DNA of 64,000 bases from Himantopus leucocephalus (taxonomy: Eukaryota > Chordata > Aves > Charadriiformes > Recurvirostridae): the NCBI GenBank assembly GCA_003993805.1, contig RSEF01000001.1, positions 76,558,306-76,622,305 of the forward strand, in the 5' to 3' direction. The notes beneath the pieces were generated by a model. That model was not told where the DNA came from. It saw only the letters and a list, made by a program, of their open reading frames with translations, and did not search any database. The position numbers and the translations under genes are program-made. This document shows positions 1 through 14,460 of the stretch, piece by piece; the first letter of the stretch is position 1, and each line of letters starts with the position of its first letter.

Positions 1-1444
1 TGTTGATGTGCCATAGACACAATCCATTTGCACTTAAGAGTACAGGTGGTAGAAGATATGACTGGTAGCTTGTTTTTCAGTTGGTATTCAAGGAAGAGAT
101 GTTATACAGCTCCTAATGCAATGAAATTTTAATTTTGGTTAAAGCCACTAGTTACTGCAATGTTATGACTACGTTCATGTACTTGCCTTCACACTCACTA
201 GAGCCCAACTTTGGGAAATACACTTACCAGTGTCACTTAACTGTTAGGTTGTCCTGGTTTGAGGTGGTCACTTGCAAGACTCCAAGCAGGCAGAAAGACT
301 AAGAATAATATGTAGGAATTAATGAAGAAAGAACATGAGAAAAACATCAGTTTCTCCCCATCTCTTGTTTGAGGTGAAATAAGTCAAGGCAAGATGAGCA
401 GTCGTTAACATATAGGCTCAAGAGAAAACCATATGTTTTAATAACTAAAGGGACAATTATGATCACCTACTTTACGGAGTGCTGGCCATAGCGTTTCATG
501 GTACAGTTTCTCAACTGACTCACTGTTTGAGCGAGATAACTGATTTTTGAAAGACATGCAATCTTCATTTCACAGATAATCTTGTAGCGTCAGTGACTCT
601 TGGCTACGCTTGGTGAGCCCATGATGCCAATATCCTTCTCCAGTCTATACCTATGCTGGCCCCTAATTCCCAATTAGCTTTAGATTAGGCATTATGTCCA
701 GATGTTGACAGTCTATAGTAGCATGGAGTTTTGTTTGCAGTCTTTACACCCTGTCAGGAAGCAGGGTAAAGGCTGCAGGAGACCTCTGCTGTTGCTATCA
801 ATTACCAGAAGCACCTGGACCTTAATGACCTATGGAAGCTGATGTCACTGATGGTTGGCCTCTTATTAGTAGACTTGGCAGCTACAACCTAAAGAAACAT
901 TACGGCAAATATCCCATATCACTATTGTAATTAGCTTAGCAGCAAAGGCTGAGTGAGAGGACATAACAACAAGGTCACACTTGTGATCAAATTTCTATGC
1001 TAACAGCACAAAATGTAAATACAAATAATTATAAAGAACTCTCTTTGTCAAAGGGTGGCCAAAGATTAGCTTTCCAGCTCACATAATTTTGTCTAAAGTT
1101 ACAGACATGGAAATAATAGGCAGCTGGTTTCATTTGGGAGTCACACGATACAGTTCTTCTGCAGCCTTTTCCCTGCCACAAATTTAGGCAAGCTTTGCAT
1201 GAAACAGAAATAATACTTGCACTGTGCTTTTGAAGAGATCATGGGCCAAGCCGAGAGAGCTGGAGTGGAGCAGGAGAGCCAAAGGATAGCACAAACCAAT
1301 AATGAAAGCAACATGTGATATCATCTGGCCAGAGAAAGATGAGAACGGTGGTGGGATTTAACAGTTCATTTTGAAATACCCCTTGCAAGGAAAGGAATGT
1401 GTTCAGGGATCAGGATGGGGTCCTAGGAATTAGGAAAATGGGGG

Positions 1445-1520
1445 TTTATTTCTGACCTTGTCATGTTCTATCTATGTGATCTTCTGTCTGTGCCTCAGTT
1501 TCCCAGCTCATGTAAGCGCT
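1445..1520 (+). mobile_element. MIR-like SINE relic
   Basis: GTGATCTTCTGTCTGTGCCT followed by CAGTTTCCCAGCTCATGTAA matches the strongest MIR signature (ctctgtgcctcagtttccc). There appears to be an internal deletion before it. It is short, so chance similarity cannot be excluded. Confidence 0.5.
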
Positions 1521-3039
1521 CAATTCAAAGCTGTTCTGTGGGCTCTTCCATTGAGGCTTATGGCCTCTTTTGGGAACCCAGCTGAAAAGCTGAATGAGAG
1601 GATGTCATTGTTTTAATTGACTATTAAATGTTTTGTATTTCAGATGAAACTAAAAGCTAAATAGAGTGAGAGTTCTGTACAAGCCCTTGAAGAAATGAGA
1701 AGGAAGAAAAATACCCCTTCATGTTTTAAATAGATTCACCTTTCATTGGGCCCTGCCTGAGCACATCTAGTTCAAACATCTCTGACAAGCCCTCTGTAAA
1801 GCTTGATTTCTGCTAGCAAGTGTGTTGGGAACTGATTCTCTCAGATCCATTAAACACAGATAATGTGGTGTCTAAAGTGAGCACTGCCATGACTGCTGCA
1901 CAGTCATGTCAGTGCTTTCCTGGTTTTACAGCCTTTCATGGTACAGAGGCCTAGTCTTTGGGTCTGAAGTAGGGAGGAGGAGGAGGAAAGGGGGAAACCA
2001 CTAAAAGATTTTTGCAGTGGTGTAGCAAAGACTCCTGTTTTGGACGATGAGGTCTTTTTATGAGAACGATTTCAGGGCGGGTAAGAGAGAAATGATCAAT
2101 GGCATCTGGCAAAGAAGCCATTAATGCCTGACAGTATATGCAGAAGTTTCTCCTTACATGTGAGGAAAAGTGTGTATACTTCCCTCACCAGAGGATAGTG
2201 TTGTGCTCTTGAAATGAACCTGAGGAACATTTAGAAGACAGCTTAAAGAGTGAAGTTCAAAAACATTTCTTCTGTGAGAAAAATCGAACCTTAAAAACCA
2301 TCTTTATGGCTGCTTGTTATTGCAGTATGGTCGGACTATGTTCCAAGTGTTGAAAGTTAATCTGTGTTTCTCCATCAGGAAAGACCATTCTCAGATTTCT
2401 TTTCCACTGGACCAAGAGTTATATTGGGCACACCTTAAAAACCATAGACCCTGAAGACTTTGAGGGAAACTTTAGGAAAGAGGAGCTACTTTTGGTCACC
2501 AGGATGAAACATTAAGAAATATTAGATAAGGACTTAGATTAGCTTGTTGCAAAGAATTGGAGAGGAAATGAAGTTATTTCTTCACATTCAAAGAGTCTAT
2601 ATTTGTCATCCTAAAGTGTCAGCTATACAAAAGTTTTGCTGGTTAGCTCTTTCCCACCTTTCCTGTGTGAAAGAGTGGGAGCAACAACTCACAACACGAA
2701 TTTTTTGTTCATAGCCATCACTTAGTTCACCCGACAGCCAGGAAACAGGGAAATGTCCCATTCACACAGCCACCGCTAGAGGCCACCACAAACCTCAATA
2801 AAGAACTAAAAAGCCTCTAATTTCTAGTATAGTGCAAATCTACAAAAAGAAACCAGAAGTGAGGCCATAACCTGTGCCCCATATGAGCATATGTTTCATG
2901 TCTTCTGTAATGAAAGAAAACGTTGCTGATCTTACATCAAGTTCGTGTATCCATCAGGTTTTTAATCTTTTTCTAAAGGGAAATTTTCACTGGGAAGAGG
3001 GATTAGGTATAAGAAATATTTTTCATCATCATAGTGATT

Positions 3040-3135
3040 TTTGTGAGGGTTATACACTTCATCTGTTTCATGGAGGGGAAATATTAGGTCCAGAGAGGTT
3101 AAGAGACCTGCATAGATTATTAGAGAGTGTTATTA
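3040..3135 (-). mobile_element. MIR-like SINE relic
   Basis: The plus strand has TTCATCTGTTTCATGGAGGG, then GGTCCAGAGAGGTTAAGAGA and CCTGCATAGATTATTAGAGA. This parallels reversed MIR (ggcccagagaggttaagtgacttgcc followed by the variable stretch). Confidence 0.5.
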
Positions 3136-4411
3136 ATTCTTGCTGTAAAAGCATAACTTGCTCTGGGCCAGGGATCCTTTATAGAATATTTATTCACTAG
3201 GCTCAGATACCACATATGTTATAATGAAGAAAATGGACCACAACTCTCCTAAAATTCGGTCTTTCTTTAATACAGTGAACAGCCGTGTACTGAAGTGCTG
3301 TCTTTTCTAGAGCTGGCTGCTGACATCAGTTTCCTAATACTCCCTGAACAACTTATAAACCACATTCACCTGTAACACTGCTGCTGTGGGATCAGGAAGC
3401 TTCCTATAGCATTTTCTGTGGTTGCATGCAGGAATTTGTCTCAGCCAGAATAAAAAGTATAATTAAATAAAACCTACCTGGAAGGAGATACCCATTCCAC
3501 CTTTCACCCCAATTAGGAGTGTGGCCAATGCAACATGTTTTGCTGTGTCCTGCATAAGAGGAAATGGATTATATTCAACTTTGTGACAAATTATTGCATA
3601 AATAGTTGGCTTTTCTCCATAGAAAGCCTCTATCTATCACTTTCTCCAATAATTGTTGGCAGCAGCTACATGAGGTTATCAGGTCAGCCTTTCACATTGC
3701 CTTGCACGTTGCTTTGCAGTGTATCCTAGGACACATTACTCAGTAGAGTCCCATATTGGTACCAAGTACAGGACACATGTCTGGGTGAGGCATGATCAAC
3801 ACCTTGTTAGGTGGTCACAGATCTTTATTTAAAAGTGAGTAATAGTGCTGATCTGAGTCAGTAATGCATGTTTTAGATGTTACCAGTGATCATGTCTTTT
3901 TCTTTTCCTCACTCCCTCTCATTCTCAATGATGATTGACATTTCTGATGGGACATTGTGAATGTACAAATCCCTGGCCTGAAACTAAGATGAGAAGGCCA
4001 GGTTGAAGAGTTGATTTGAGAGGTACTTGTGCAATCACAGAGGGCATGATGTGGTAAGAAATACCAAAAGGAGGCAGTGACAGGAGTACCGGTGGTAAAA
4101 TAATTGTCCCTGATAGTTAGATGGGTTAACTAGTGTACATAGAAGGAAACTGTTGACTTCAGTCATGGACTGTGTATTTGGACTATGTTGTCCATCCCCA
4201 TCGCTGCTATTGTTGCTGACTCTTCCACCTACTCCTTTAAGGTGGAAATACCCTTCTCTAAGCAGAACAATGTTGTCTTACTATAGGGAAGAGGAACTGC
4301 TTTAACTTTGCCACGTCACTAGCTACATAAAAATCCACCAAGTGGATGACATAGCATAGGGAAGGCCTGTTGCTTGCATCAGGTAAGATTATTAGCGTGG
4401 TGAGCAGGACT

Positions 4412-4511
4412 NNNNNNNNNNNNNNNNNNNNNNNNNNNNNNNNNNNNNNNNNNNNNNNNNNNNNNNNNNNNNNNNNNNNNNNNNNNNNNNNNNNNNNNNN
4501 NNNNNNNNNNN
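4412..4511. other. Assembly gap (100 N)
   Basis: Exactly 100 N, a conventional gap of unknown or nominal size. The right flank begins with seven A. Confidence 0.99.
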
Positions 4512-7500
4512 AAAAAAACCCTGCATACTGAGTGGCATATTTATACTTTTCAGGGGCCTACTTATTGGTTAAAATGGAACACATGTAGCTGTACTTTGTA
4601 AAAATAATGAAGTCAAGGATATAAAATAGCTAGGCTTCTCCAGTTTTCAAACACTTTCAGATCAACAAATTGAAAAGGTTTTTCAGGATTCTCTTGTGGC
4701 TTTATGCACGAAAGATGAAATCATTCAAAGAACAGGGCATAAAGATACCATCTGATATGTGGATCACAATAATGTGCTCTATGCTAAGAAACTAAGACCA
4801 GTACAGAAACAGTCTTGAATGAGGTTTAGCATTCATTGTTCCCTATAAAATTGATTGACAATTCTTTTCCAACTGTGTAATTTTTAAAAGAGCTACAGGA
4901 ATTGTTCAGCCCAACCCCATTTATATTTTGAAATAAAGCTTTGTGCGCTTTTATTCATCATGGCAAGCATAAAAAAATACCAGCACTTATCTGATCCTGG
5001 CTTTACATAATGCAGCATTAGTCAACAAAGTTTTACCTGCATTCCTCCTGTAGGTTACTGGGTCAAATACTGAAAGTCATTACCATTTCATGGCTGCTTG
5101 GTATCTTGTTTTAAAAGAAGTTGGAGAGCTCAGCTTAGCTTCTGACAGGCCAGCAGAGCTGTACCAGAGATGTGTAGGCTGTTTTGGACAAAATGAGAAC
5201 AAGCTCAAAAAAACTGAGCTAAACCCCAGCTTTAGGCTATGGTCCAGCAATGAGTTCCATTGACGTTTCCATGGAGCTCAGTGCAGGATCAGCCACAGTT
5301 GTTTTTTAAAAAATATTCTCATGAGGCCACAGTGTTTCCTGTCGTACTGGGAGCATGGGAGGAAGAACAGTCATTTTGTGTTATTTTGGCACATCTTCCA
5401 TGCCTTTCAGCAGAGCACAGAATGGAGGCAGGAGCAAAAGGCAGATATATTGAAACATTTTATTTCTTTCTCTCTCTTTTTTNAAAAAAAAAGAAAAACC
5501 CCAAAGAAGTTCAGACTTGCAGTAAGTTGTGAAGAAAGGATTGAAGCAATGGCTTGAGACGTTTCTTTGGGGGAAGATTGCCTTGTGTCTTTTTGTTTCT
5601 TTTTTTTCCTTGAGAATTATAGATTAAAGATATACCCAGACACAAGTATGGATCAGAATAACCCTAAGTGATGGATGCTGCTGCATGAACCTCGTGCCTG
5701 ATTTTGTAGGTGTACTTTAGCTCTACAACTGCCAATCAACCTCTCAGATCTGAACATCTCCAGCTATGGGACCTATATCATACATTCCCAATTTGATTTC
5801 ATCTGACACAGCTATTGTGGCAGAAAGGAAAGAGAGGCATCTTGAAAGAGCAGCTTTTCCTTATGCTTACCCCCAACCTGAAGCATATTGCAAAACACTT
5901 CCAGAACTTCCACAACTCTGCTGCCCTGTCTCTCAAAATGGGTGGCAAACCATTAAATAAATTAAACCACATTCTGAAAGTTCATACAAATAGTCTTTGC
6001 TTTTGTCTCAAAGCTAGTGAACAGCTTTTGAGTGGGGAATGATGCTGCACCAGCTCTTGAGAGGAGGGGTGTTATTTTAAGCCAGCTATAATTCTGGCTT
6101 TCTGCAATTGACAGCTACACTTACTGGCTGGGGTGGGAGCTGGCTCCTGGCCCTGACAAGGGAAACAAAAGGTCCTGCGTACACTGGCTTCTGAAGCTGC
6201 TGATGCCACTCAATTACTGCACAGATTAATGGGATACAATGAGGCAAGTCCTCCTCCCTGCTTTGAGACATCTACATCATGCATCTCATGCCCTCGTACA
6301 CACTTCTCCAGCAGGCGATGGAGCCACGAGTACTCCCCTACAGTGATTCACCTCACCTTGTGGTAGATGGCCAAGCCCTGTCCTGCAGATAAAACCCTGT
6401 GCAAGCTGGTTCCTCTCTGGTCTTCAAGTGAGGTCTAGTCAACTAAGTCTACACAGCCATAGTTTGGTGAGCTGAATTCTCTTCCTGCCTCTTTGTGCAT
6501 CTCACTTAGCAAAGGGATAAATCCTTCAGAAAGTGTAGTGGGATATTGCATTTTTATCAAAAAGTTACCTGCAGTACTTAAGTTATTTGTTTGGTTCAAA
6601 ATGATTTCTCAGCTTTCCAGGAGCCTGTTTTTCAGTTCCTCCATGCTCAGATCGCAGCAAGGATTGTCCATGCAGCTCTTTGGTATACTACTTTCCCCAT
6701 GTCCCTGACATTGTATACCAGTTTTGGGTCCTCTCAAGGCATGTGTAATTCAGACTAGCACTTGATTGTGATACTAGTGTTTAAGATTGCTTTCTTGCTC
6801 TCCCCAACTTAGATCTTTAATTCAGGATTCAATGTGCTCTGATTTCCTCTCTTTGAAGAAAGTTTTCCATCTTTCCTTCCCTGCAAGAGGGTTAAACTTA
6901 GTCCACAGTCTGAGCATCCTTGAATGCTTGCTTATAACTTGAAATCTGAACTTCAAGGACATTGAGCAAACTAAATAAGCTGCTTAAGGTTTGCTTTTGG
7001 TTAGTGCCGTATATACACGGAGAAACATCTCCATCTGTGCCCTTCTGTGTTTTGATCTGCACTGTGTATCCTCCGCACAGAGTTAACAGGTGTTATGAGA
7101 TTCTTCTTTGGGTTCTGAAGAAATATGTGCTGATGAGACGGTGCCCAGCTGCAGAAAGTAAAAATGCAGATCTCACCTAAAGCATGAAGATTTATGTGCT
7201 TTAGGTTTGACAAAACAGTAAATAGTATAACAAGGGATACTTTAGTAATTTATAACTGCCTTGTATAAATAACTCAGAGTTGTTCATGTTGGAAATAGAC
7301 CATCGAATCAGACAAAACTAAAAAGTCAACGATTGAAAAAGATATTTTTACTGTATGTTTTAGATTTGCTATTTTAAGACATGTTCAGGCATTTCTGTGA
7401 CACATGCTATTTATCGTACTATGTTCACTAATTAGAATAAACATCTAAGAAAATTTAGTTTGCTTTCTTATCTTTTCAGCTTGTTGTAAAAATGTCCTGT

Positions 7501-10500
7501 GGAACCTCAAAGGCCAAATAAAGTACCTTTGTAATTTTTTTAATGCTTTCTTTAAAATTTAATTTTTTTCCCTTCCCCTCCTGTCCCCAGATTCAAAGGA
7601 CAGTCAGTGTTTGCCTGGGTATCTCTGTTTCAATCAGGCAAAGGTGAAGAGTATAGAGAAAATAAGTAGTTATCCTAAGACTAGAGGCAGGAAAAATGCA
7701 GAAATGTCACAACTTCTGTGATGACTTGGTGAGTTTTGCTTGGTGATTGTTTTACTGAGAAGCGTGATTTTTATCGTAGCTCCCCTTGTGATGGGAATTT
7801 TGCAAAGCAGTCTGTTAGAAACATTAAGGGTGGCTGAATAGCAGATGTTGGAGGTTTTGCAGTCGTAAGGCAGCTAGAGCAGCTCTGGATCAACTCTACT
7901 CTTACACTACAAGTCAAGGGAGAGAAGTCTTTATCTCCAGAAATCCTTAGCCTGTCCGTGTTTACTCAGCTTGTCTGTGGCATTTGGCACTGTAATATGC
8001 ACAAAAGCCTGTCTGCCTTTTTTTTTTTTTTTCTGACATACTGTGATGCTAGGAAATAAATCCTGGGTACTGCTGAGATTCACCTCTATTCATCAGCTCC
8101 CCGCGCGTGGGCAGGAGGAACAGGACCATCTATAAGTACTGCAGCGTGAATTATGTTCCTTTGTGTCAGAGGAAGCTGCTCTGCTCTTCTGGGTCTCTCT
8201 GAGCAGTTTGAAACAGGCAGAAGCCGCCACTTCGGCTAATGTTGCTCTCCCTTTCTTCTGCAGCTGAGACCCTGCCACATGCTCTTCATTTTAATTTCTT
8301 CACCGGTAAAATATTACTAATAAAACATTGTCAGAGCAGCCAGAGGAAGAGAGAGCAAAATAGACAATTTCAGTCTTTTGATATCTGATGTTTTTCTTCA
8401 GTTTGAAGTGTCTAGTTGCAAGTAATTAAATGAAAGAAAGCCAAATCTTCGTAGTAATGGAGACCAAGAACATGAAAAAAGTTAACATTAAGGCTGAATA
8501 TCTCACTGAAAGTTCCAGCGTGTACTTTTCCTTTAAATGCTATGATTTCAGGTCTCTGCCCTTATGGTTTTTTGAGAATCACTTGAGATATTTTATGGTT
8601 GGTATCAGACAAGTTGATGAACTGAATTACCTCAAAGTTTTCTTTCACCTTTTTACCTCATGACTTAAGTCTCCCTAAGCTATCTTTCCTAAGTGTTCTA
8701 ATTTTCAAACTGTTCAAATGATTATGCCTGTGTTAGGGCTGGCAGGAGTTCGGGGTTGGTTTCGGTCTGCAGAATATTTGATGAAGGGTGGAGAAACTGA
8801 AAACGCAGGGGAGAACATCAGTCCCTGTACTGCAGTGCTGTATGCTGTGCATTAAGAAAGGAAGCAGGTGAGTCTTAAAGCAGGGGTTTCACATGATCAA
8901 AACTGTGGAAAAGCATCTTGCAAAATTTCAAGCTTCGTCCATCATTAACAGTTACAGTTCTGTGTCATGTTTCCAGCCGTGGTATGAAACCGAAGGTTCT
9001 TTAAGCAACTGTTAGGACAATTTCCTCTTTTTCTAAAGTATTTGTTCATCCACCAACTCCGAATATAGTTACTGATATTGTCAGTTGTTTGGTTTCCTAA
9101 CAAAGTTAAGTTTGAAAAAACTAACTAACGGTATAGTTACTGAGAATATTCTAAATTCAGATGATTTGGCTTCTGGAACAAAAGCAACTTCTTTCAAACC
9201 ATATTTAGAAGCTGAAGAAGCAATTGTCTGAGACCCTCTTATCTCTTACTGCTACAGGACTCTGGAAACAGCTTCATGGTGAGGTGATGTCCTCTTGGAG
9301 AACTTAGATGTGCTTGGAGCAAATCCCTAGAGTTCTGGCCACTTGGCAAGGACACTGTAGTCTCCACCCAAGTAGTGCAGGCTGTGGGAAAAGACAACTT
9401 CTGCTTGGCCAGAACAAACCCTTTGTATCCAAAAGGGCAGGAGATGAAAAGCAGAAATGGAGAGTCACAGACGGGAATAATATCTGAGACTTTACATCAT
9501 TTGTCTCACCTTGACTTACAGTCTGTAACAGGACTTATTATTCTTGATGGCACTCCAGATCAGTTAAAATGAAGATATTGCAGCAGCTTCAGCTAAACTT
9601 AAAAGTGGAGCATTTTCACATAGCTAGCATAAAAAATGTACTGTGTGATTCATCATATTTTTCTTTTGTATTATGCTATTTATTTTATGTTGTTCCCACA
9701 TTTCCTGGTACTTAAAATACTTTGGAATAACTGCCAGCATGTAATTATGTGGTTGTGTTTGTCAAGAAGTGTAGTTGTGAGTTTGGCATTTAGGATTTTG
9801 GAAGCTGGGATACTACTAGAGAAAGTTTGGATTGCAAAAATGCTGAATAATAAAAAAATGAATATTCATCTATAAATAATCTCAGTAGACTTCAGAATTC
9901 CACAGTGGTGAGGTAAATAAGGCAACAACATTCTTTGGTTTGGATAGGCTCCATGTTTAGAAAGTTATTCTGGTAAATACAGACACTAGAAACTCGACTT
10001 TTCATTGAAATCTTAGGACCTGGAGAAACTTTGTGGCAATGCGTATATCCCAGTGCTGTGCCATTCCAACAGTGGGCATTGCCAATTAAAAGTGCAAACA
10101 GAGTGTCATCATTTGATCATGCTGTGAGCTGCACATACACGTGTTGATTGCCGTAGCCCTATGGCTGACTCTGCTTATGGACGGTCACACCAGTTTCTAC
10201 TCAAAACCATACATTTTCATTGAGCTTTTAAAGTGGTGTGCTCGTTCCCAGATGCCATTTTGTTTTAACTTTTCCATTGTTCACACAAGCGCCTTGCAAG
10301 ACTGAAAGTTGTTTCCTCAGGGAAATGCCGTGGGCTTCTGTGTTGCAGTGCCTCAGCTTGCCTCCCCATCACGCCCACGATTAAAAAGGAAAGCGGATGT
10401 GAATTAGGCTGAATTGACGTTAGAGCGAAATGATCTGGCTCACTTTGCTGGTCAGGGTAACAGAGCCCAGTGCTGTATAGAACGGAGGTCCATGTGTACG

Positions 10501-13500
10501 TCCTGCTATTATACGACTCTGGGAACAACTGTTTTCATATAGCAGCAGCTACAGGGAGTGTATGTGGTGCGCATACTTTTGAAGTACTAGAAATCCTTTG
10601 ACAATGTTAAAAAAAGAACCATTCAGACAGGGCCAGGATGGAGGAACTGAGGGAATAACAAACGAATTGACAGCAATGACATCTGGAAAGTGCATCACTG
10701 AATGCAAGATGCGCTTAGCAGAGTTAAAGCAGCAGGCATGGTATGTGGTTTTACGATACCTACAAGCAGTATAACCTGCTTTTGGCATAAAGTCTCTGTA
10801 ATCACTATTTCAATGCTGTATCTCTCAGCTAGCATTTAGAAAAAAGCAAATGTGAAGATTGGGTTTCAAATGCAGTAAACTGGTCTATAAATCCACCCAG
10901 TGTATTGAAATATGTCTCGTGTATTGCTAAAGATTCTAATTTAATAAAGCATCTCCTCTGAAAAAAATCCAACCAACCAACTTCCTCTCCAAACCCACAC
11001 CACTACCACCAGCCCACCATGTATATTCCAGTTATGGATTACTGTTTACCTCTGCTTTGGAGGCATGAGATGTTAGCTGTGTAATGAAATCAATCTGTTT
11101 AATATTCCTATAGCTCTGTCCAGGCATTTATTAATTACTTAGTACTATGCATATTTTCAAGACAAATTTTGAACATTTCCTCTTAAGGAGAATAACCTTG
11201 TAAGGGCTGTCTAGTGCATGGACAGATTATATTCTACTTGTTTGTATAATTACAAACTCCTGAAATGTTATCATGATCTGAAAAAAACCCCATATAGCTA
11301 CAATAATAAAAAATACACTTACGCCATCAGTGTAATATGGCATGCATCATATTACTGTATTTTATATGTGTATTGGTATTTTATAGAAAATAGATCCTAT
11401 GCTATATAGTTATTAATGTGTTGTTTTATATCAGGATTACAAAAATATACCGTATTTTGCATGCACAACCTGGTATGAGGAGTGTCAATGTGTGCAGCGT
11501 GTCCTGCTGTTGGCTGGGCAAACGGCTCAGGACAGACCTCGTGGTTGCAGATATGTATAAGTTTCTGCTGAATGTGAAACTGACGCCTAGCATCCTCAGC
11601 GTGCAGTATAAAGTCAGGCTCTATCTTTGTAGTTAGGCTAAACCCTATAAACATTCCTAATCACACCAGCTCCAAGGCTGGGACTGTGGTTTGCCATCTT
11701 AAAAATGAGAAAAATGAAAAATAGAAATGAGGTAGCCAAGCTAGCAGAAAAGGAAGGTCTTGGAGTTCTCAGCTCCAACCGGGTGCTCAATATCCCAACC
11801 CTTCGCACTACTGCATGTCACAGGAAAGCATCTTTGGTGCTCTGGAATATGTTTTATTTTGGGGAATCTATTTATAAACCCAAGACAGACATCTGGACTT
11901 GTTTGACTCTTCTAAGCAAAAGGATGAATTAGATGTACAGTCATTAAAAAAAAAAAAAAATTGCTTGGTAATCCAATAGCAAAGCTTTTCTTTTGTACCA
12001 ATGGATGGATATTCTTGATGCCAGGACCGAGTCCATTTCTGATTACAAGCTGTGGCTGCTCACAGTCTCAGTGGGGTGTGGGAGATAAGGAAAAGCACAG
12101 TATCAGAGTCTAAACCTGCAACATGGTACTGTTGTAGACGTTGAAATAGTCTGGTTTCTGAGAATGCCACTCCAAGGAAAGGAGATAGGAATAGATATTT
12201 CTGGAAGGCTCTCAGGAAGTTAGCATAATTTTAACTCAATCTCATATGGTTTTTGGAGGGTGCTTATTTCTGGTGGATTTTGATGATTATCTTATTCCTA
12301 AACAATGAACTCCACAAGTAAATATCATTGAGTAAAGTCAGATTTATAAAAGCATTTCAGATGCTTTACTCAAGCTCCAGGGGGGAAAAAAAAAGCGTGT
12401 GTGTGATGATGATGCATACTAAAGGAGAAAAAATAATACTAGAGTAGTTACAGTTTTATTTCTTTTTTTCCCCTTGGAAAAAGCAGTAGACAAACAAGGT
12501 GAGATTTCAATTTGGTACTCCCACAAATATCTTTATCTGGTGTTCAGGAGTATTTATGACTTTTAGCTAAGTTGTTCCATATATGCACCTGTTGATCATG
12601 TAAATATCATTATATCGCCTTTCCGCAATGCACTGCATTAGCTTCTGGTCCAACGATCCCATTGCTTTTAGGCACATTGTTTCTGAAATCCTGAAATTAA
12701 CACCAGAGACCTTTCCAACTGTAAAGAGTTTTGTTGGCATCAACCAGTTCCAGTTGGATGTTTCCCATAATTCAAACTCTCAGCTGCCTGTGGCTGGTTA
12801 AAGTAGATGTTTGTAGCTGTTGCAGTTATCTTCATTATTTTACAGAGGATTAAATGGATGGTAAAGTAGTTACTTAAGTGCCTGATGTTTATGTGAGCCA
12901 GAATGAAACATAATGATGGGCCAGCACCTAACCTCAGAACTGCCTTCACTCAGATTCTGGGCAAGTTTGGTCTCGGATGTGCACTGAGCAGTTTGACATG
13001 TCTTTAAATGAATGTTAGCACGTTGCACTTCAATCTAGCCTGGACACTTCTTGAAAAGATGTTGTGGCACAGAAAGACGTTTGCAGATGTTTTTATCTTC
13101 ACTCATTTCATGATTTGTACTCTGTGTTCGTAGCTCTGTTATGACTTGTTTAAAGAGAATGCAAATTTATTACTGCATTTTGCAGGAATGACAACACTCT
13201 GCTCAAAAGTGTCTCGGTTTACCACTGTTTTAAACATTTTGCCATTTGTGCGCAAGGGGCGAGGGAGGGGAAGTACTGGTTCAAGAGAAGCATAACTCAG
13301 TACATTTCTAATATGCTTAGGTCTATAAAGCCATTAAATATTTTTTCTTTTTTTTTTCACAGGATGATTGCACCAGTTTTATTTTTCTGGAATCTATTGA
13401 TCCGAATTCTTCATATTTAACCTTATCTAAATTTTATTTGCTTACTTCCCTTTGCCATTAAAATGATTTAATTTTTTCTTTAAAGCTCCTAACAGCTTCT

Positions 13501-14460
13501 TCCACTCATTAGAGACCATGCTGTGTAACAGTTGCTCCTGTCTAGTGACTGCTTTGTTGTGACCATGAGGAATATTGTTCTGTGACTTTCTCTTTTCATA
13601 CCTGTCACAGAACAACTTTATTTCCAAAACCCAGAGAGATTCTGAGAGGTTCAGAGAAATTACAAAGAAGGGACCTTATTTTTTGTGCGGTCTGTGCTAC
13701 TGGGCTTGTGAGATTATTCTTCATCCACTCTAACTTTAAAGACCTAGATTTGATCTTCAGTGCCTGTTTCAGGGTCACGTTGTTGTTCATCACATTCTCC
13801 CCTTTTTTAATTGCAACCTTTTGTTCCATTTTGAACCTTTCTTTTATTTTTCAGCTCTTTTTTGTACCTACCCTGTACTTTGCCAGATCTGCTTTGAACT
13901 ACTTGACTACTCTATCAGGACAGATATTTATCTTGCATGTCTTCTTTTAGCTCTCTTGCCTCTGTGAAGATGAGGCAATGTACACCTCTGTTCCTAGATT
14001 TTACTCATTTTTATACATACTTTATATATAAATATACGGTTACTGTGATTTTCACTGAAATCCTTTCAGTTGGGTTATTTCTGCCTGGGAGTTGAAGCTC
14101 TTGGAATTAAACACTTTGCACCAAGGGTGGCTATAACAACATTGTCTCTCCAGTGCCTCTCTCTTACAATGAGATCTATGGGGGTACACCTTTCCATGTG
14201 CCTATAGTCCTATTGATTCAGTAAGATTCCCCACAGAGCAGCCCATTTGTCTGGAGCTCACCAGAGAATGGGAACCTACTTGAGAAATGACCCCTGCTGA
14301 TCCCTCGTTCTGTACCTTGTTGCCTAAGCACCAAAAACACTCTGAAACTGCCCTGACATTTTTGCTGTCTCACATGGCAAATTAGCATAATGTCGGTGCT
14401 AGTTTCCGTGTTTCATCATCCCTTTGTATTTTAGGTAAATTTTTTCAGATTGATCACTCT
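4512..14460. other. Non-coding sequence
   Basis: About 10 kb with no recognisable exon or RNA gene. A lone N sits at 5483 between a pyrimidine run and an A run. A weak MIR-like stretch may lie at 11695-11770. The open frames here are short and of low-complexity, hydrophobic composition, as expected by chance in AT-rich DNA. Confidence 0.7.

Larger units (their letters stand above)
1..4411. other. Non-coding sequence
   Basis: AT-rich single-copy-looking DNA. Apart from two MIR-like relics I see no gene or repeat. The open frames at 2874-3200 and 3535-3729 have no family resemblance, and the first overlaps a SINE relic. Confidence 0.7.

Noticed and set aside
13582..13950. 122-codon plus-strand frame with hydrophobic composition
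   Set aside because: The Phe/Leu-rich translation is what T-rich DNA gives by chance, and there is no supporting context.
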